Source of the DNA: Alphaproteobacteria bacterium
GTDB lineage: Bacteria > Pseudomonadota > Alphaproteobacteria > Micavibrionales > UBA2020
NCBI GenBank assembly: GCA_020853455.1
Contig: JADYYV010000315.1
Coordinates: forward strand, 1-9,395
DNA: 9,395 bases
Direction: 5' to 3'
Shown here: positions 6,728 through 9,395 of the stretch, in pieces
Layout of the letters: each line of letters begins with the position of its first letter
Position numbering within the stretch: the first letter of the stretch is position 1
The notes under the pieces: model-generated
Database searches by the model: none
What the model was told of the DNA's origin: nothing
Seen by the model: the letters and a program-made list of their open reading frames with translations, nothing else
Position numbers and translations under genes: made by a program

Positions 6728-7762
6728 TTATTTCAGGTTTTTAACTACCGTTTTCCACGCCTGCTTTTCGCTGCCGTCGCTGGTTTTCAGGCCGAGCGTG
6801 CACAGGAAATCGCGGAATTTACGTGTGATATCCTTGGGCGCTTTGCCGAAGCCGTAATAAGCGGCGAACATGTCGCAATGCTCCGGCGTGAAATCATGCA
6901 GCATAAACAGGCTCGCCATTTTGATCTGGTCGCGGCTGCGCGCGGCGCTGATAAAGGTATCGAAAAATTTCGCCTGCCGTGCTTCGGAAGAACCAAGGCC
7001 TTCGCTCGACGGAAATCCGGCTTCCTGGAAATAAATATCCTTCTCGCCCGCCGCCGCCAAAATCATATCCATATGGCTGTTAATGTCTTCGATAGGCAGC
7101 AGCTTCAGGTCGATGACGGGGTAGTAGGTGAAAATCGCAATCTCGCTCGCCTGCAGCAGTTTCTGCACAATCTTGGTGCGCCCCTTCATCAGCCCGTCGA
7201 AGGTGACAGTGATGCCGATGCGTGTATCCGGCCATGCGTTGCGTTTGATGATCGCTTGCGCCGCTTCGTAAAATTTCAGGAAGGATTCAACTTCCTTGGG
7301 ATTTTTCTCGAAATACACATCGGCTTCGTTGGCGAGCGAAATGTATTTCGGGGGCTTTGCGCCCTCCAGCATGATATGGTCCATCAATTCCTGAAACCGC
7401 CCGATCAGCGCGGGATCGTCCCACGCGGTTTTTTCAAGGTCGCGGGGCAGCTCGCGCTTGACGGTATTGATAGGCTGGATGCCGAAGAATACCGCGCGGC
7501 CCGCGGCGGCATTATCGTTGAAATCCTTCGCCAGCTGGTGCAGGTCGCCATAAATGCGGCTGCCGGGTTCCATGTCTTTCCAGGTTTTGGTGATGACGAT
7601 GGTGGATGCGTTCACATCCTTCAAATCCTGCGCCGTCGCCGCCCAATCTTCGGCATTTGCCTGCCCGCCGTTGCGGGGATAGGCAAGGACGGTGAATTCG
7701 GATGCCAGCGCGGCCGTCGCGAAACTGGCGGCGAACAGCAGGGAAAGGATGAGTTTTTTCAT
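6728..7762 (-). CDS. secreted clan GH-A-like glycosidase-like (TIM-barrel) protein
   Basis: A 344-residue exported protein. The signal peptide MKKLILSLLFAASFATAALA is cleaved before SE. The mature part looks like a (beta/alpha)8 barrel of glycoside hydrolase clan GH-A: the strand ending in N145-E146 (ISLANEADVYF) fits the clan's Asn-Glu acid/base, and E247 (IYFQEAGFPSSEG) fits the nucleophile at the end of strand 7, followed by the E-x-G-[FY]-P-S-S pattern. About 100 residues separate the two Glu, as expected. The specific GH family and substrate are not clear; some resemblance to GH53-type endo-galactanases is only an impression. The 7762 ATG was chosen because the signal peptide begins there; an in-frame ATG at 7771 adds three residues. 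Longer starts would run into the divergent gene. Its stop lies 3 bases from the stop of the convergent plus-strand gene. Confidence 0.85.
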   Translation of the reverse strand: MKKLILSLLFAASFATAALASEFTVLAYPRNGGQANAEDWAATAQDLKDVNASTIVITKTWKDMEPGSRIYGDLHQLAKDFNDNAAAGRAVFFGIQPINTVKRELPRDLEKTAWDDPALIGRFQELMDHIMLEGAKPPKYISLANEADVYFEKNPKEVESFLKFYEAAQAIIKRNAWPDTRIGITVTFDGLMKGRTKIVQKLLQASEIAIFTYYPVIDLKLLPIEDINSHMDMILAAAGEKDIYFQEAGFPSSEGLGSSEARQAKFFDTFISAARSRDQIKMASLFMLHDFTPEHCDMFAAYYGFGKAPKDITRKFRDFLCTLGLKTSDGSEKQAWKTVVKNLK

Positions 7763-7823
7763 GCCCCGCATTTTGCCGCAAAAAGGCTGGCTTGACCATA
7801 GGCAAGGCGCGTATGATGGCGGC
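7763..7823. promoter_or_regulatory. 61-base divergent spacer between GH-A-like gene and RluA-family gene
   Basis: For the plus strand TTGACC (7792-7797) and TATGAT (7812-7817) each match consensus at five of six positions, but the 14-base spacing is too short for a standard sigma-70 promoter. If TATGAT is used, transcription would begin at or next to the 7824 ATG, giving a leaderless message. Neither gene has a well-placed Shine-Dalgarno (GGCGG and GGGG abut the starts). Minus-strand promoter elements are not clear. Confidence 0.25.
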
Positions 7824-8507
7824 ATGAAAGACATTCGCGACCGCATATTGTTTAAAGACCAGCTGATTATCGTGCTGAACAAGCCGCCCGGCATACCCGT
7901 CCATGCGGGGCCGAACGGCGGCGCCAGCCTCGAGGATTATTTCATCGAATTGAAATTCGATTACAAGGAAACCCCGCACCTCGCCCACCGCCTCGACCGC
8001 GACACCAGCGGCTGCCTTGTGCTGGGGCGGAACGAGCGCGCGCTGCGCAAACTGGGCAAGCTGTTCGAAGGCGGCCGCATCAAAAAAACCTATTGGGCGA
8101 TCGTGACCGGCAAGATGACGGAAGAAACCGGCACCATCGACGTCGCCCTCAAAAAAGTCAAAGCGCCGAAAGGCTGGACCATGCAGCCCGCGCCCAAGCA
8201 CGACCCGGAGGCGCAGGAGGCCGTAACCGATTACAAAGTGCTGAAGCACCTTCCCGGCAACCTGACATGGGTGGAGCTGTATCCGCGCACGGGCCGCACA
8301 CACCAGCTGCGCGTGCATTTAAAATCGCTGGGATTCCCCATCAAGGGCGACTGGCTTTACACGGGTTCGGATACCCGCCCGCCGCAGGGCGAATTCCCCA
8401 CGCTGAACCTCCACGCCCGCAGCATCACCCTGCCCCTCTATCAGGACAAGCCGCCGATTACGGTCGAAGCCGATATGCCGCCGCATATGGCGGCGCTCAT
8501 TTCTTAG
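7824..8507 (+). CDS. RluA-family RNA pseudouridine synthase
   Basis: A 227-residue enzyme that isomerises uridine to pseudouridine in rRNA or tRNA. The RluA-family motifs are complete: motif I region ILNKPPG-type (VLNKPPGIPVH, residues ~17-27); motif II HRLDRDTSG (55-63) with catalytic Asp58; the KTYWAIVTG strand (~88-96); and motif III RTGRTHQLRVHL (155-166). There is no N-terminal S4 RNA-binding domain, so it is a short, catalytic-domain-only member like RluA or TruC-type enzymes; the RNA target cannot be read from sequence, so no gene symbol is given. The ATG at 7824 begins right before the conserved core (MKDIRDRILFKDQLIIVLNKP) and the frame upstream lacks RluA-like sequence. The Shine-Dalgarno is poor. 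Confidence 0.95.
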   Translation: MKDIRDRILFKDQLIIVLNKPPGIPVHAGPNGGASLEDYFIELKFDYKETPHLAHRLDRDTSGCLVLGRNERALRKLGKLFEGGRIKKTYWAIVTGKMTEETGTIDVALKKVKAPKGWTMQPAPKHDPEAQEAVTDYKVLKHLPGNLTWVELYPRTGRTHQLRVHLKSLGFPIKGDWLYTGSDTRPPQGEFPTLNLHARSITLPLYQDKPPITVEADMPPHMAALIS

Positions 8508-8537
8508 CTTCAGAACATGTTCAATTTCAAGAAATCT

Positions 8538-8650
8538 CGTCATGCCCGCCTTGCGCGGACATCCGGAAGCGCGTCCGCGCGTCACATGAGTAATAGAGTC
8601 ATATGACGGATAGACAGCCTACCAGACCCCCGCGCAAGGCGGGGGTGACG
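8538..8650. repeat. 113-base MITE/REP-like inverted-repeat element
   Basis: Terminal arms CGTCATGCCCGCCTTGCGCGG (8538-8558) and its inverse at 8630-8650 are complementary at 19 of 21 positions. Inside are further foldbacks: GCGCGGAC (8553-8560) with GTCCGCGC (8573-8580), and the palindrome GTCATATGAC (8598-8607). There is no reading frame of note. The ends resemble the dispersed GTCAT-CCCGC...GCGGG type of intergenic repeat common in alphaproteobacterial genomes. It fills most of the gap between two convergent genes. Whether it is multicopy needs the genome. Confidence 0.7.
8627..8645. terminator. GC-rich hairpin between convergent genes (possible bidirectional transcription stop)
   Basis: CCCCCGC - GCAAG - GCGGGGG forms a perfect 7-base stem within the right arm of the repeat element. 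It lies between the ends of the RluA-family gene and tspO, where no other terminator is visible. Neither side has a real T-run, so it would be a weak or factor-assisted stop. Confidence 0.35.
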
Positions 8651-8693
8651 GCTTTGCTTGTGAGCTTAATGCGATAATTTATTAGCCACTGAC

Positions 8694-9197
8694 TTAACCA
8701 CCGATGATTTCCGCTTTCGGTTCGACCGGTTTGTTGAGATCGGCATAGGAATAGTTCAGGTAAGCCGCAAACAGCGTCCATGCCAGCGCGGGCAGCATCA
8801 GATAGGCGACGATGCGTTTTTCTTTCCATGCCGTCATGATCAGCAGCAGCGCGACAAGGTCATAGGCAAGTATCCAGTAGAACCCCGCCAGTATCGCCTT
8901 GAAGGTAAAGAACACGAAACTCCACCCCCAGCTGAGCGCCATATAGCCGCCGAACAGGATTTGCATTTTTTTGCGCGCCGCGCCCTGCGGCATACGCCAG
9001 ATAAACCACCCCGCCGTCGCGATCATCGCATAAAGCGTCGACCACACCACCGGAAACACCCAGTTTGGCGGCGCGAGGGACGGCTTGTTCAGATGTGCAT
9101 ACCAGTCGCGCACGCTGTTCATGTTGTAATGCCCGATCCCGCCCGAGATGGCTTCGAAGGCGAGGATGAGGAGGATGAGGGAGAGGTATTTTTTCAT
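8694..9197 (-). CDS. tspO: TspO/MBR family tryptophan-rich sensory protein
   Basis: A 167-residue membrane protein with the family's usual length and five predicted helices (~3-22, 45-67, 79-98, 102-122, 128-148). TspO binds porphyrins and related tetrapyrroles (and cholesterol in mitochondria), and in alphaproteobacteria such as Rhodobacter it modulates photosynthesis-gene expression in response to oxygen. Family hallmarks are present: WYAHLNKPSLAPPNWVF (residues ~32-48), VVWSTLYAMIA, SWGWSFVFF and the C-terminal AWTLFAAYLNYSYADLN; there are ten Trp. The ATG at 9197 starts directly before the first helix; a TTG extension to 9248 would overlap the upstream gene. GTGAAAG is a modest Shine-Dalgarno. 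It lies 19 bases behind another same-strand gene and is likely co-transcribed with it. The short acidic/basic tail PVEPKAEIIGG is ordinary. Confidence 0.95.
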   Translation of the reverse strand: MKKYLSLILLILAFEAISGGIGHYNMNSVRDWYAHLNKPSLAPPNWVFPVVWSTLYAMIATAGWFIWRMPQGAARKKMQILFGGYMALSWGWSFVFFTFKAILAGFYWILAYDLVALLLIMTAWKEKRIVAYLMLPALAWTLFAAYLNYSYADLNKPVEPKAEIIGG

Positions 9198-9216
9198 TCT
9201 TTCACTTTTACGGTAT

Positions 9217-9395
9217 CTAATTATCCATTTTTCCGCTGCCGTAACCAAAGTTTTGCAATAGAAGCGCCAACGTCCAGACCACCAAAGTAATATTGCTCAC
9301 AACTAACCAGCGATGAAACCAAGCTTGATCAAAAATATCTGTCCGGCGAGTTTTAATTAGAAAATGCCAAACACCAAATGCGATATTCAAAACTC
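9217..9395 (-). CDS. C-terminal end of an unidentified membrane protein (N-terminus beyond right edge)
   Basis: An open frame enters from the right edge and ends at TAG (9217-9219), giving the last 58 residues. It begins VLNIAFGVWHFLIKTRR and contains a hydrophobic segment (WLVVSNITLVVWTLALLLQ) preceded by charged residues, like the final helix of a membrane protein, then a short tail ending GKMDN. I do not recognise the family. It is on the same strand as tspO and ends 19 bases before its start, so the two are probably one transcript. The DNA is AT-rich (61 G or C of the last 155 bases), unlike the rest of the window, which may mean recent acquisition or simply a different gene class. The other two minus-strand frames hit stops soon after the edge. 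Confidence 0.6.
   Translation of the reverse strand, partial: VLNIAFGVWHFLIKTRRTDIFDQAWFHRWLVVSNITLVVWTLALLLQNFGYGSGKMDN

Noticed and set aside
6878..7795. 305-codon plus-strand open frame opposite the GH-A-like gene
   Set aside because: The minus strand has a signal peptide and clan motifs; this frame has neither a domain nor a good start.
8513..8522. Palindrome GAACATGTTC just after the RluA-family stop codon
   Set aside because: A 10-base palindrome is expected by chance at this scale, and it lies downstream of a gene end where an operator would be unlikely.

Overview
The window reads as a chromosomal accessory stretch from a moderately GC-rich alphaproteobacterium. The best support for that is the small DUF6356-type protein, a family I know mainly from Alphaproteobacteria, together with the general codon usage. 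No ribosomal or transfer RNA, phage gene, transposase or CRISPR array is visible. Every gap between genes is under 190 bases, so there is no long empty region.

Left part (1-3778, minus strand): one very long reading frame runs off the left edge. It encodes the N-terminal ~1259 residues of an exported bacterial alpha-2-macroglobulin, a periplasmic trap for foreign proteases. A 136-base divergent region separates it from a plus-strand gene for a small DUF6356 membrane protein (3915-4202).

Middle (4203-6724, plus strand): a 161-base leader holds a TTGACA element overlapped by a two-armed dyad. It precedes a 395-residue predicted membrane protein with a Pro-Pro-Val repeat linker and a Sel1-like C-terminus (4364-5551). 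This gene ends at a textbook intrinsic terminator. The next gene (5705-6724) has a TATAAT box and a good Shine-Dalgarno. It encodes an unassigned protein with an HETGH zinc-protease signature and a downstream motif like that of ImmA/IrrE peptidases.

Right part (6725-9395): a secreted clan GH-A glycosidase-like protein (minus, 6728-7762) converges on the peptidase-like gene with only 3 bases between stop codons. It diverges from an RluA-family pseudouridine synthase (plus, 7824-8507). A 113-base MITE- or REP-like inverted-repeat element lies between the synthase and a TspO/MBR membrane protein (minus, 8694-9197). At the right edge, 19 bases upstream of tspO, is the C-terminal end of a membrane protein read on the same strand in distinctly AT-richer DNA (9217 to the edge).

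The genes do not form one obvious pathway. Four or five of the eight (macroglobulin, DUF6356, Sel1/PPV protein, GH-A protein, TspO) are predicted to sit in or be exported to the cell envelope, so the shared theme, if any, is envelope function. I do not see a convincing new multi-gene system. The least explained genes are the HETGH protein and the PPV/Sel1 protein.
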